Both the position numbers and the translations under genes were made by a program. Positions 18,485-27,168 of a stretch of DNA of 64,000 bases are shown one piece after another (the first letter of the stretch is position 1; each line of letters begins with the position of its first letter). Under the pieces are notes generated by a model. The model made no database searches. It worked only from the letters and a program-made list of their open reading frames with translations, and was not told the origin of the DNA. Source of the stretch: Nocardia crassostreae (GTDB lineage: Bacteria > Actinomycetota > Actinomycetes > Mycobacteriales > Mycobacteriaceae); contig NZ_BDCH01000036.1 of assembly GCF_001613405.1 (NCBI RefSeq), positions 1 to 64,000 of the forward strand, in the 5' to 3' direction.

Positions 18485-19001
18485 GGAAGACCTCCTGGTC
18501 GTGGGTGATTCGGTCTACGGCCGCGCGTTCGGCGGCACTGCGCGCCACTTCGATCTCGGTGGCGGCGCGGGTGGTGCTGAGCAGGACGGCCCGATTGGCG
18601 GCCGCGGCATCGCCACCGGTGGCCTCGTTCACGGCCCGCAGGACGAAGGTGGTGATGGCGGGCCCGGCAATGCCTTCCGCGGCCGCATGCGCCAGCGCCT
18701 GCTGGATGGCGGTCTCGATGCGATCGCCGTCCAGGGCGTCCGCGACCGGGATCGGGTGGGTGACCAGCACCGATCCGCGATCGTTGAGCTGCCGGTGCAG
18801 GCGCGCGAGCTCGGCGATCTCGGCGGGATCGTCGATCCGCACCACCGCCTCGACCTCCCGCGCGACCGCCACATTCTCCGGCCTGCGAAAGCCGTGCGCC
18901 ACCACATTCGATTCCAGCGCGACGATCGGCGCCCTCCGGGCGAGCGCCTCGCGCACCTCGTCGGAGTACCGGATCAGCGGCTCGCTGACGACATCAGACA
19001 T
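18474..19001 (-). CDS. Pseudouridine-5'-phosphate glycosidase-like (IndA/MinB type), internally deleted
   Basis: The 175-residue product aligns with both ends of PsuG/IndA but is little more than half the usual ~305 residues. Residues 1-55 match the N-terminus, including the Glu of ALESNVVAHGFRRPEN. Residues 56-175 match the C-terminus (DDPAEIAELA, THPIPVADALDG, GIAGPAITTFVLRAV, TGGDAAAANRAVL). About 130 residues between them are missing in frame, including the GGIGGVHRG region and the segment bearing the Schiff-base lysine (Lys166 in E. coli YeiN). C-C bond chemistry is therefore unlikely. It is the first gene of the operon. An assembly collapse could produce the same picture. Confidence 0.75.
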   Translation of the reverse strand: MSDVVSEPLIRYSDEVREALARRAPIVALESNVVAHGFRRPENVAVAREVEAVVRIDDPAEIAELARLHRQLNDRGSVLVTHPIPVADALDGDRIETAIQQALAHAAAEGIAGPAITTFVLRAVNEATGGDAAAANRAVLLSTTRAATEIEVARSAAERAAVDRITHDQEVFHAI

Positions 19002-19200
19002 CTGGGCGTCCGTTCGTAGAAGTGAGCTGGAACCCCCCTGGTCCGCTGGCCATCGTGCGGCACCCCGGGCGGGTTGGAAACAGTTGCGACCACCGTGATC
19101 CAATGTCTTCCGGCAAACCCGTTGGAGCGATGTAGTTTTCGCGAGCGATCTGTCACGACGCGGCGTCACCGCGCGGTGCCCGCACGACGAACTGGGTGTA
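19002..19200. promoter_or_regulatory. Divergent control region of the C-nucleoside-type operon
   Basis: This 199-bp non-coding region separates the first operon gene (start 19001, minus) from the flavoprotein gene (start 19201, plus). It must contain both promoters. I saw no convincing -35/-10 pair or long dyad, and no regulator gene is attached to the cluster. Confidence 0.4.
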
Positions 19201-20391
19201 ATGGCGAAGGACGATCTGGAGCTGCGGCTGGCGGCGATTGCCGAGTTCGCGAGCGGGTTGAGCGAGGACGCGATCGCCCGCGAAGCCGAGCACAAACTGC
19301 CGACCGATCAGCTCGCGGCGCTGCTGGCCGCGGGTGCGGGCGCACTGCGCGTTCCGGTCGAATTCGGCGGTTCCGGCGCCTCGGTCACCGAGCTGGCGGA
19401 GGTTCTGATCGCCATTGCCGCGGGCGATTCCAATGTCGCCCAGATCTTCCGCGGTCATCTCGGCCTCACCGAGATCCTGCGCCTGGCCCCGCCCGGTCCG
19501 GCCCGCGAAACCTTGCTGCGCGCCGCCTCGAGCGGGCAGTTCTTCGGCCCGGCGGGCGCGGAACTGGCCACCCCCGATCTCACCGCCCTCGCCACCCAAC
19601 TCCACCGCGACGGCGCGGAGTACCGGCTGTCCGGCCGCAAGTTCTACACCACGGGCAGTCTCTACGCCGATTGGCTCAATGTCCTCGTCGTCGAGAATGG
19701 CGAATTCGTTTCCGCCATCGTCCCCCGCCGCAGCACCGGCGTGACCATCCTGGACGACTGGGACGGCTTCGGCCAGCGCCTCACCGCGAGCGGGACCGCG
19801 GTCTTCGAGAATGTGCTCGTGGATCCGGATTACCTACTGCGCCAACGCAATCCCCTGGACAACGACTATATGGAGGCGTTCTACCAGTTCGTCCTGTCCG
19901 CCACCCAGGCCGGAATCACCCGTGCCATCGCCACCGATCTCGCCGCCCTGGTCAAATCTCGCACCCGCTCCTACCCGCTCGCCTCCACCCCCGACCCTGC
20001 CGCCGACCCGCAGATCACCCAGATAGTCGGCGAAGTCTGGACCAAGGCGTACAGCGCCCGCGCCAATGTCCTTCAGTTGGCCCGCACCTTGGACGCCTTC
20101 CACGCCAACCCCTCCCCCGCGACAGCCCAGCAGTCCCTCCTCGAATCCGCCGCGACCCAGGTGGCCAATACCGAGCTGGCGGGCGCCGCCTCCTGGCAGC
20201 TCTTCAATGCGGGCAGCGCCACCGCCGTCCGCTCCCCGCTCGGCCTGGATCGCCACTGGCGCAATGCCCGCACCATTTCCTCCCACAATCCCGCCGTCTA
20301 CAAAGCCACCCTCATCGGTGATCACACCGTCAACGGCACCGCTCCTCGCGCGTACCTGAATTCCTTCGCTCTCCGCGAGGATCCGCGCTAG
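19201..20391 (+). CDS. Acyl-CoA dehydrogenase-fold flavin monooxygenase (DszC-like)
   Basis: The 396-residue protein has the acyl-CoA dehydrogenase fold in the DszC/SfnC-like order: an N-terminal helical part with ALRVPVEFGGSGASVTELAEVL, a central beta domain (LSGRKFYTTGSLYADWLNV), and the C-terminal signature DRHWRNARTISSHNP. That signature marks flavin-dependent (group D) oxygenases rather than true acyl-CoA dehydrogenases. Such enzymes use reduced FMN supplied by a reductase. It is divergent from the biosynthetic operon, so it may be a tailoring oxygenase or simply a neighbour. The start is ATG right after a GGTGTA stretch without a strong ribosome-binding site. Confidence 0.85.
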   Translation: MAKDDLELRLAAIAEFASGLSEDAIAREAEHKLPTDQLAALLAAGAGALRVPVEFGGSGASVTELAEVLIAIAAGDSNVAQIFRGHLGLTEILRLAPPGPARETLLRAASSGQFFGPAGAELATPDLTALATQLHRDGAEYRLSGRKFYTTGSLYADWLNVLVVENGEFVSAIVPRRSTGVTILDDWDGFGQRLTASGTAVFENVLVDPDYLLRQRNPLDNDYMEAFYQFVLSATQAGITRAIATDLAALVKSRTRSYPLASTPDPAADPQITQIVGEVWTKAYSARANVLQLARTLDAFHANPSPATAQQSLLESAATQVANTELAGAASWQLFNAGSATAVRSPLGLDRHWRNARTISSHNPAVYKATLIGDHTVNGTAPRAYLNSFALREDPR

Positions 20392-20427
20392 GACCGCGCG
20401 CGGCGGCGAGTCGTCCTCGCCTCGCAC

Positions 20428-20455
20428 GCCCGGGAGCCGGTTCTCCTGGGCTTTT
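20428..20455 (+). terminator. Intrinsic terminator after the flavoprotein gene
   Basis: A GCCCGGGAG (20428-20436) / CTCCTGGGC (20443-20451) stem with one mismatch and a 6-nt loop is followed by TTTT. It lies 37 nt past the stop codon. Confidence 0.7.
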
Positions 20456-20535
20456 CCTGTCACGAGGCCCGCGAACGTGCGGTAATAGGGTGCGCAATCT
20501 CGATGGGAAAGAGTCCGTATGGGAGGAGAGTTCGG

Positions 20536-21315
20536 GTGTTGACGGGTTTGCAACGCTTGTCCGTTATTGCGGTGACGACCACGGCACTCGCGGCTTCGGC
20601 CGCGGCTTCCGCACCCGCGCTAGCGCTCCCGTCGATCGATCGGTATGTGGCGCTCGGGGATTCCGCCGCTGCGGTCGGCTCGCTCGACAAACTGCAACCG
20701 GGCAGCCCGCTGTTCTGCACCCGGGCGCTGGACAACTACCCATCCGTGCTGGCCGAAACGCTCGGGGTCGCCGAATTCGTGGACGCCTCCTGTAGCAGCG
20801 CGAAGACGACGAATATGACCCAACCGCAGACCGGTTCGGGCGGATCGCCGAATCCGCCGCAGTTCGAGGCGCTCACCTCGGATACCGATCTGGTGACCCT
20901 CACCATCGGCGCGAACGATATCGGGGCGCTCAATGTCAACGCCATCACCGACGACATGCTCGAAACCGTCCGCCAACGGGTGAGCACGGTGCTCGACGGT
21001 ATACGCGAGCGGGCGCCGCACGCGACCGTCGTCGTCACCTCCTACCTGCGGTATTTCCCGCCGGGCGGTGGCTGTTTCGGACTCGTCGACCAGGGCGGGC
21101 AGCAGCGACTGACCGATGCGTTCCGGGAACTCGCGGCACGCCACAATGCCCGCTTCGCCGACAACTTCGCCAAGACGGGGCATGACATGTGCGAGCCGGT
21201 CGGGACGCAGTGGGTCAATGGGCCGACGCCGACCACGCCGACGGTCCCGTTGCATGCCAATGTCGAGGGGCAGCAGTACCTCGCCTCGGTGGTGGCCGCC
21301 GCGCTGTTGAACTGA
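20536..21315 (+). CDS. Secreted SGNH/GDSL-family hydrolase
   Basis: The GTG at 20536 follows GGGAGGAGAG, giving a 259-residue precursor with a Sec signal peptide whose Ala-rich core ends near the ALALPS site. The mature protein has the SGNH blocks: RYVALGDSAAAVGS (Ser nucleophile), TIGANDIGALN (block III Asn) and PLHANVEGQ near the C-terminus (His). Six Cys residues fit the secreted actinobacterial lipase/esterase type. It acts outside the cell on lipid or ester substrates. An upstream ATG at 20503 is possible but has no ribosome-binding site. It stands as a single gene. Confidence 0.85.
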   Translation: MLTGLQRLSVIAVTTTALAASAAASAPALALPSIDRYVALGDSAAAVGSLDKLQPGSPLFCTRALDNYPSVLAETLGVAEFVDASCSSAKTTNMTQPQTGSGGSPNPPQFEALTSDTDLVTLTIGANDIGALNVNAITDDMLETVRQRVSTVLDGIRERAPHATVVVTSYLRYFPPGGGCFGLVDQGGQQRLTDAFRELAARHNARFADNFAKTGHDMCEPVGTQWVNGPTPTTPTVPLHANVEGQQYLASVVAAALLN

Positions 21316-21460
21316 TCCGGTCCCGCATCGTGCTCTTCGCATGGCTGGATACAGCAGGTACTGACCGTCATCCTGGATTCACTCGCCATTGAACCCCAGG
21401 ATGTCCCGTTTCAGTAGATTCCTTGCACGGACCTGATGCACGAGGGCAGGGAGGAGCACG

Positions 21461-22639
21461 GTGCAGCCACGTTCGGGCACCGCCGCAACTGAACCTCCGT
21501 CGACCGCCACGCCATCGCTCGATCCGGTCGGCGGAGCCGAGCAACCCGCGCCGAGTTCCACATCGGAGCCGAGTTCCGCATCGGATACGGATACCGGCAG
21601 ACTGCACTTACTGTTTCGATCACGCCTGTTACCGACCGCCGTCTTCCTTGTGATCCTCGCCGTGGTCGTGGTGTGGCAACGCGAAACCATGGCCGCCGGA
21701 GTGCGCAGCCTGGCGGGCGCCGATCCACGCTGGCTCGTACTCGCGGTCCTCGCGACGGCCGCCATGTGGCCGACGTCGGTGTGGATGCTGCGCGGATCCA
21801 TGCCGGTGAACCCGCCGACGGGCCACCTGTTCGCCGTCCAATGGGCGGTGACCGCAGCCAGCCTCATCCCGGCCGCTCCCCTACTGCTCCGCCTCCGCTT
21901 CCTCCGCCGAGCAGGTCTGAGCCACGCCGCCGCCCTCTCCTCCATCGCACTGCTCGGCCTAGCCGTACTCGCCGTCCGCCTCCCATTGATCGTGATCGCC
22001 GTCCTCGCCACCCCGAACCTCATGGACCGCGCGGGCACCCGCCTGCCCTGGGACCGTCTGGACGGCACCGTATCCTCCACCCACACCGCCATCCTCGAAA
22101 ACCCTTGGCGCAGTGGCGCGATCATCACAACCGTCACCCTCCTCTGCCTGACCCTCACCGCCACGGCCGCATTCTTCGCCCACCGCTACGCCAGCGCCCG
22201 CGGCGGCTGGCGCGCCCTGATCCGCCACTGGTTCACCCGCCACCACTCCCGCGCAGCCGCGGACTTCGAATGGAAGTCCATAGCCACCACCGCAATCCAC
22301 CCGGTCCGAGCCACCCTCCTCTGGACCTCCGCCGCCGCCCAACCCTTCCTCAACATCGCAGCCCTCCTCGCAATCCTCCACGCCGTAGACGTCAACCTCC
22401 CTCCCACGGACGCCTTCGTCGTCTACCTGATCACGATCGTCCTGGCGCCCTTGATCCCTTCCCCGAACGGCATAGCCACCAAGGAAATCGCCATGGTCAC
22501 CGGCCTGACCGCAATCGCCGGTGTAGCCGCAGGCATCGCAGTAGGCGTAGCCCTGGCCTTCCGCCTCCTAACCTTCTGGAGCCAAATCCCCTTGGGCCTC
22601 CTGGCAGTCAGCTACCTCTCCCGCCGCCGAGCAATCTGA
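21461..22639 (+). CDS. Lysylphosphatidylglycerol-flippase-like (UPF0104) membrane protein
   Basis: The 392-residue protein starts at GTG after GGGAGGAG. The first ~48 residues are Ser/Pro/Thr-rich and unstructured. About eight hydrophobic segments follow. The conserved family segment LIPSPNGIATKEIAMV lies near residue 330, and LLLRLRFLRRAGLSHAAALSSIALLG near 135 is also typical. Members of this family flip lipids or occur as the N-terminal domain of LPG synthases; no synthase domain is present here. It stands alone before the repeat region. Confidence 0.75.
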   Translation: MQPRSGTAATEPPSTATPSLDPVGGAEQPAPSSTSEPSSASDTDTGRLHLLFRSRLLPTAVFLVILAVVVVWQRETMAAGVRSLAGADPRWLVLAVLATAAMWPTSVWMLRGSMPVNPPTGHLFAVQWAVTAASLIPAAPLLLRLRFLRRAGLSHAAALSSIALLGLAVLAVRLPLIVIAVLATPNLMDRAGTRLPWDRLDGTVSSTHTAILENPWRSGAIITTVTLLCLTLTATAAFFAHRYASARGGWRALIRHWFTRHHSRAAADFEWKSIATTAIHPVRATLLWTSAAAQPFLNIAALLAILHAVDVNLPPTDAFVVYLITIVLAPLIPSPNGIATKEIAMVTGLTAIAGVAAGIAVGVALAFRLLTFWSQIPLGLLAVSYLSRRRAI

Positions 22640-22669
22640 CCAACCGGTTCGTTGTCTATCCGCTGAGGC

Positions 22670-22846
22670 GTACGTGGGGCCTGGCCGTGGTTACGTTTCA
22701 AGACAAAAGACCAAAAGACAAAACCCGAACAGACAAACCCCCAAAACCACCCACCCCCCAACCAGTTCACACCCCATAGCGCTGGTTCACACCCCATATA
22801 GGTGCCTAACAAGGGGTGTGAACCAGCGGAAAGGGGTGTGAACCTG
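22670..22846 (+). repeat. Nested palindromic repeat, copy A
   Basis: The inner stem CGCTGGTTCACACCCC (22780-22795) pairs perfectly with GGGGTGTGAACCAGCG (22813-22828). The outer arms GTTCACACCCC (22765-22775) and GGGGTGTGAAC (22833-22843) enclose it. A ~100-bp leader from GTACGTGGGGCCTGG through GTTACGTTTCAAGACAAAA precedes it. Leader and palindromes are repeated in inverted orientation at 29257-29408. Relative to that copy, A carries about 30 extra bases in an AAGAC/ACAAA-rich stretch. Confidence 0.9.
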
Positions 22847-22926
22847 CGATATCCACAGGCGGGAGTTATCCACACCGGGGCTTGGGCGGACCCGTTTCAC
22901 TGTTGTGGGTCAGCGACTATCGGTGG

Positions 22927-23765
22927 ATGGACATTCCGCGAATGTTGTCCCGCAGTGATGCTCTGGTGGATGGGTTTTCCGAGTACGCGCTAGGGCGGAT
23001 CACTGATGGTGGTGTGCTGCAGCGGGTTCGGCGGGGGTGCTGTATGGGCTCCCGTTGCCGGGCGGTCCGGGAGAGCGGGTACATCTCAGCCGGGATCGGG
23101 CGACCGGCGCCCGCATGAAGCGGCAGGTGGTGGTGCATTCTGGTCGGTTCGGCCATGGCGACGTGGTTGAGCTCGACGGGATCCGGGTGACCTCACCGGC
23201 TCGTACGGTTGTCGACCTGGCGCGCACGTTGCCCTTCGACTGGGCAGTGGCCGCGGGCGATGCGGTACTGCACGGTGGGCTCGGATCACGGGCCGAACTC
23301 GACGAGCAGTTGTCCCGGTTGCGCCCTGGACCCGGTTCCCGCACTGTCGCTGCCACTCTCGCGTTTCTCGACGGCAGAAGCGAGAGCCCCGGGGAATCCC
23401 GCGCTCGGGTGGCCTTCCACCGCGCGGGCCTTCCGGCCCCCGATCTGCAAGCCGTGATCCGTGACTGCACAGGCGCGTTCGTGGCCCGCGTCGACTTCCT
23501 CTTCCCGGAACTGGGCGTAATCGTCGAATTCGATGGATTGATCAAATACCGCACCGAACTCCGCGGCTCGAAAACCGCCGAGGAAGTCGTCATCGAGGAG
23601 AAGCGCCGAGAAGACCGCCTCCGCGCCCTCGGCTGGATCGTCGTCCGCATCACCTGGTCCGACCTCCCCGACCGCCATCGCACAGCAGCCCGCATCCGCA
23701 CCGCCGCCCGAATCGCCGCTGCCACCGCACACCTCGGCACCCGCACCGTCCCCGCCCCGATCTAA
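22927..23765 (+). pseudogene. DUF559 (Vsr-like) endonuclease/AbiEi-antitoxin-type protein, broken
   Basis: Two frames together encode a family common in actinobacteria. The first (from ATG 22927) gives a winged-helix N-terminus, MDIPRMLSRSDALVDGF then GGVLQRVRRG. The second (from ~23037) gives LYGLPLPGGPGERVHLSRD, SPARTVVDLARTLPF, and a C-terminal nuclease-like domain with ARVDFLFPELGVIVEFDG, EEKRREDRLRALGW and VVRITWSDL. The frame changes in the GGGGG run near 23035, and about 35 residues usually found between RRG and the LHGLPL-like motif are absent. The gene is therefore damaged unless a shorter protein starts at GTG 23037. It lies between palindromic copies A and B. Confidence 0.75.
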
Positions 23766-23770
23766 CCAGC

Positions 23771-23850
23771 GTTCACACCCTTTAGGTCCGGTTCACACCC
23801 GATATTGGCCGTGGATAAGGGGTGTGTAGCGGGGGTTGGGGGTGTGAACC
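23771..23850. repeat. Nested palindromic repeat, copy B (decayed)
   Basis: Four related words occur in the same order as in copies A and C: GTTCACACCC (23771), GGTTCACACCC (23790), GGGGTGTG (from about 23819) and GGGGTGTGAACC (23839-23850). Pairing is weaker and the GTACGTGGGGCC leader is absent, so this copy is a remnant or a minimal form. It falls between the nuclease pseudogene and the monooxygenase stop. Confidence 0.75.
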
Positions 23851-23858
23851 CACGGGGG

Positions 23859-25388
23859 TCAGGCGGGACGGTGGAGGCGTTCGTAGTGGTAGTCGGTTAG
23901 GGGGAAGTGGCGGGTGGCTCGGCTGGCTTGGAAGTAGCCGGAGGGGCGGATGTAGGTGGTGTCGCCTTGGGGGTTGCGGTAGTAGGTGGGGACGTGGGCG
24001 TTCAGGTCCGAGAGGTAGTAGCGGAGGGCGGCGGCGCGGGTGTAGGTGGTGCGGTGGTAGGCGGTGTGGGCTTCGGGGCGGACGGAGATGAAGGTGGCGC
24101 GGCGGCGGGTGGCTTCGCGGATGGCTCGGATGGCGTGGTCGGCGGTCATTTCTATGAAGGCGTGCCAGCCGGTGCCGGTCCAGGAGTAGGGGCCTACGAG
24201 GGTCCAGCGGTTGGGGAGGGCGGGGAGGGCGACGCTTTGGTAGGACTGGAGGCCCTGGGTGGTGTAGAAGTGGCCCAGGTCGAAGCCGTTGCGTCCGACT
24301 ATTGTTCCGGGGCGGTAGGTTTCGGCGTCGGAGAAGACTTCGTAGCCGGTGGTCAGGACGATCATGTCGAAATCGTGGTCGGCGCCGTCTCGGGTGCGGA
24401 TGCCGTTCTCGGTGAAGCGGTCTATGGGGGTGGTGATGAGGTTTACGTTGTCACGGTTGAAGGCGAGGATGTAGCCGGTGGACATGGTGGGGCGCTTGGC
24501 GATCATGCCGTGGTTGGGGGCGAGGCGGCGGGCGGTGTCGGGATCGCGGACTATGGCGCGTAGGTAGAGGCGGTAGGCGCGGATGGTTGTTTTGTCGAAG
24601 GTCCACATGGCGGGTTTGGCCAGCCAGAGGGGGGCCGCGGTGCTGACGCGCAGGACCAGGTCCACGCCGACTAGGACGGCGCCGTGGCCCGCTGCAACCA
24701 GGCCGGGGACGGCCAATACTTTGCGGGCGAGCGGGGGCATGCGGAAGTCCGGTTTCGGGGCGCACCAGACCGGAGTGCGTTGGAAGACGGCCAATTCGGC
24801 GGTGTCGGCGGCGATCGCGGGGACGATCTGAACCGAGCTGGCGCCGGTGCCGATGACGGCGACTCGCTTGCCGGTGTGGTCGTAGTCGTGGTCCCAGTCC
24901 GAGGGGCGCTGGAGTTTGCCCGCGTAGTCGGCCAGTCCGGGGATGCCGGGATCGTCCTTGGGGCGGATGAACGCGCCGACCGCGCTGATCAGGAAGCGGG
25001 CGGTGACGGTAGCGCCGCCGGTGGTGTGCAGTCGCCACAGGTGGTTGTCGACGTCCCACACTTCGCGTTCCACATTGGTGCGGAATCGAATGTGCGGATA
25101 CAGCCCGAACCGGGCGGCCACGTCGGCGTGATACCGCTGCACCTCCGCACCGCGCGGAAAGAACCTGGACCAGTTGGGATTCCGGGCGAAGGAATACTGG
25201 TAGGCGAGCGCCGGGATATCCACCCCGAGCCCGGGATAGTGATTCTCGTGCCAGCTGCCGCCCACATCGTCGGCACGTTCGAGGATGACGAAGTCGTCGA
25301 TGCCCGCCTTCTTCAACTTCACCCCGGCGGCAATGCCACCGGGACCCGCGCCGATCACGGCGACGTGGAAATCGGGGGTGGTGCTCAT
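23859..25388 (-). CDS. FAD-dependent Baeyer-Villiger-type monooxygenase (MymA/EthA-like)
   Basis: The 509-residue flavoprotein has an FAD Rossmann motif, IGAGPGGIAAG, near the N-terminus, the GGSWHENHYPGLGVDIPA segment typical of the family, and the NADPH motif VIGTGASSVQIVP near residue 190 after DWDHDYDHTGKRV. These features place it with mycobacterial MymA/EthA-type enzymes, which oxygenate ketones, aldehydes or sulfur groups. The ATG at 25388 overlaps the SDR stop (ATGA), making it the last gene of the esterase-SDR-SDR operon. That gene set resembles the M. tuberculosis mymA locus. The frame is intact, unlike its paralogue at 37855. Confidence 0.88.
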   Translation of the reverse strand: MSTTPDFHVAVIGAGPGGIAAGVKLKKAGIDDFVILERADDVGGSWHENHYPGLGVDIPALAYQYSFARNPNWSRFFPRGAEVQRYHADVAARFGLYPHIRFRTNVEREVWDVDNHLWRLHTTGGATVTARFLISAVGAFIRPKDDPGIPGLADYAGKLQRPSDWDHDYDHTGKRVAVIGTGASSVQIVPAIAADTAELAVFQRTPVWCAPKPDFRMPPLARKVLAVPGLVAAGHGAVLVGVDLVLRVSTAAPLWLAKPAMWTFDKTTIRAYRLYLRAIVRDPDTARRLAPNHGMIAKRPTMSTGYILAFNRDNVNLITTPIDRFTENGIRTRDGADHDFDMIVLTTGYEVFSDAETYRPGTIVGRNGFDLGHFYTTQGLQSYQSVALPALPNRWTLVGPYSWTGTGWHAFIEMTADHAIRAIREATRRRATFISVRPEAHTAYHRTTYTRAAALRYYLSDLNAHVPTYYRNPQGDTTYIRPSGYFQASRATRHFPLTDYHYERLHRPA

Positions 25389-26251
25389 GGGTGTTGCCTT
25401 TCGAATGCGGACAACAGGCGGGCGGCCTGCTCCAGTTCGGGTCCGGTGGCCGCGCGCATGACGGCGCGTTGCGCGGTCGGCGATAGTCTCGAAAGACCAT
25501 AGGAGGCATAGGATTCCAGCCGGATCATGCGCAACGCCCGGTTCTTGCGCACCGCGCTGACAATCCGCTGACCCGCCTTGTCCGGGTCCATGGCAATGAG
25601 CGCCATACCCCGCGCGACAACCTCTCTGATGACGTCGGCCTGCCGATCGGTGACGCCGGACATCGAGGCAGTCTCGGCCAGATTGCTCGCGATCAACCCG
25701 GGGCACACCACGGTGACCCCGATCCGATGCGGCGCGAGCTCGGCGCGAATGCAGTCACTAAAATGCTTCGCCGCGTATTTCGTGACGCAGTAAGGGGTTC
25801 CGAGCCGATACGGCGCGAACGCACCCATCGACGAGACATTCACGATGTGTCCGCCCCGCCCGCGGTCGATCATGTGCTGGGCGAAGATGCGACTGCCGTG
25901 GATCATGGCCATCAGATTGACATCCATGATCCGCTCGAAATCCTCGACCGGAATATCGAGAAACGGCCCCCCGACCAGGATTCCGGCATTGTTCACCACC
26001 ACATCGGGCACACCTTGTTCGAGCCGCACCCATTCGGCGAACAGCTCGAGGGCGTTGGTGTCGGAGACATCCAGCCCATAGGCTGCGGCGCGACCACCGA
26101 AGTCCTCGATCTGACGGACCGTCTCACTCGCCCCTGCTCTGTCGACATCGGCGATCACCACTTGTGCACCGGTCCGGGCGAATGCGCGAGCAGTTCCCCG
26201 GCCGATACCACTGCCCGCGCCGGTCACCACGACGAGATCGAAATGCTTCAT
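25385..26251 (-). CDS. Short-chain dehydrogenase/reductase
   Basis: This is a 288-residue classical SDR with the cofactor motif TGAGSGIGRG (residues ~10-19), VVIADVD ending the second strand (Asp suggests NAD(H) preference), NNAG near 91, and the catalytic Tyr-Cys-Val-Thr-Lys in GTPYCVTKYAAKHFSD. A basic C-terminal extension of ~60 residues follows the core, as in the paralogue upstream. It overlaps its neighbours by 4 nt on both sides. With the monooxygenase and esterase it may oxidise or reduce a long-chain alcohol or ketone. Confidence 0.9.
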   Translation of the reverse strand: MKHFDLVVVTGAGSGIGRGTARAFARTGAQVVIADVDRAGASETVRQIEDFGGRAAAYGLDVSDTNALELFAEWVRLEQGVPDVVVNNAGILVGGPFLDIPVEDFERIMDVNLMAMIHGSRIFAQHMIDRGRGGHIVNVSSMGAFAPYRLGTPYCVTKYAAKHFSDCIRAELAPHRIGVTVVCPGLIASNLAETASMSGVTDRQADVIREVVARGMALIAMDPDKAGQRIVSAVRKNRALRMIRLESYASYGLSRLSPTAQRAVMRAATGPELEQAARLLSAFERQHP

Positions 26252-27168
26252 ATGAGACGACCGCCCAGCTCGACGAAACGCGGGTTGTCGATGACGCGGC
26301 GGCCCAGCCGTTCCAGGCGTCGATCGGCGGCAATCGTCATTCCGGCGCGCACCGCACCCGGAAACAGGCGCGAGATCACCTGAGCCGCATATGCTTCCGG
26401 CCGGATCGGCGCGACCGCTTTGTTCTTCCGAATGGCCTGCACGATCCCACGTCCCGCCTGATCCGGATGCGCACCGAACAACGCCATACCTTTGGCTGCC
26501 GCATTGCGGCCGATAGCGAGCTGCTCATCGTTCACCGAGGCAACCCGCGCGGTATGCGTCAGATGGGTGGCGATGAGCCCCAGGCACACGGCGGTCACTC
26601 CGATTCCGTACTGCGCCAGCTCGGCTCGAATGCACTCACTGAAATGCTTCACGGCGTACTTCGGTACCGAATACGGCCAGCAATAGGGCGCGGGCGCGAA
26701 CGCCGCCAGCGAGGAGATGTTCACCAGATGCCCGCGACCTCGATACCCGCCCTGATGCCGCTCGACCAGCTGCCGCCCGAAGATACGGCAGCCGTGAATC
26801 ATCGCCATCAAATTGATATCCACGATCCGCTGGAAATCCTCGACCGGAACCTCCAGGAACGGTCCGCCGACAACAATGCCCGCATTGTTGACCACCACAT
26901 CCGCGACACCGTGCTGGGCACGAACGGTGGCGGCGAAATCCTCGAGCGCATCGGTATCGGCGACATCGAGCTCATAAGCCATGGCGACCTCGCCGCGCGA
27001 GCGAATCGCGGCGACGGCATCGCGAGCGGCCACCATATCGATATCGGCGACGATCACCTCCGCACCATGCGTCGCAAGGGCTTTGGCCGTACCCCGCCCG
27101 ATACCGCTACCCGCGCCGGTGATGACCGCGAGGCCAGGATAGAAGTCCCTCACCATCGCCCCCATCAC
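26248..27168 (-). CDS. Short-chain dehydrogenase/reductase
   Basis: This 306-residue SDR is closely similar to the downstream one, probably a tandem duplicate. It has TGAGSGIGRGTAKA, IVADIDM, NNAGIVVGGPFLEVPVEDF, and the active-site Tyr-Ser-Val-Pro-Lys in PYSVPKYAVKHFSE. The start is GTG at 27168 (or ATG at 27165), overlapping the esterase stop. The C-terminal extension matches the sadH/Rv3085-like group of mycolate actinobacteria. Confidence 0.9.
   Translation of the reverse strand: MMGAMVRDFYPGLAVITGAGSGIGRGTAKALATHGAEVIVADIDMVAARDAVAAIRSRGEVAMAYELDVADTDALEDFAATVRAQHGVADVVVNNAGIVVGGPFLEVPVEDFQRIVDINLMAMIHGCRIFGRQLVERHQGGYRGRGHLVNISSLAAFAPAPYCWPYSVPKYAVKHFSECIRAELAQYGIGVTAVCLGLIATHLTHTARVASVNDEQLAIGRNAAAKGMALFGAHPDQAGRGIVQAIRKNKAVAPIRPEAYAAQVISRLFPGAVRAGMTIAADRRLERLGRRVIDNPRFVELGGRLI

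Noticed and set aside
19201..20391. Ordinary fatty-acyl-CoA dehydrogenase
   Set aside because: The catalytic base region typical of acyl-CoA dehydrogenases is not seen, while the HWRNARTISSHNP signature of DszC-like monooxygenases is.
22927..23765. Functional type IV toxin-antitoxin module
   Set aside because: Only the AbiEi-like/DUF559 protein is present, it is frameshifted, and no AbiEii-type nucleotidyltransferase toxin is adjacent.
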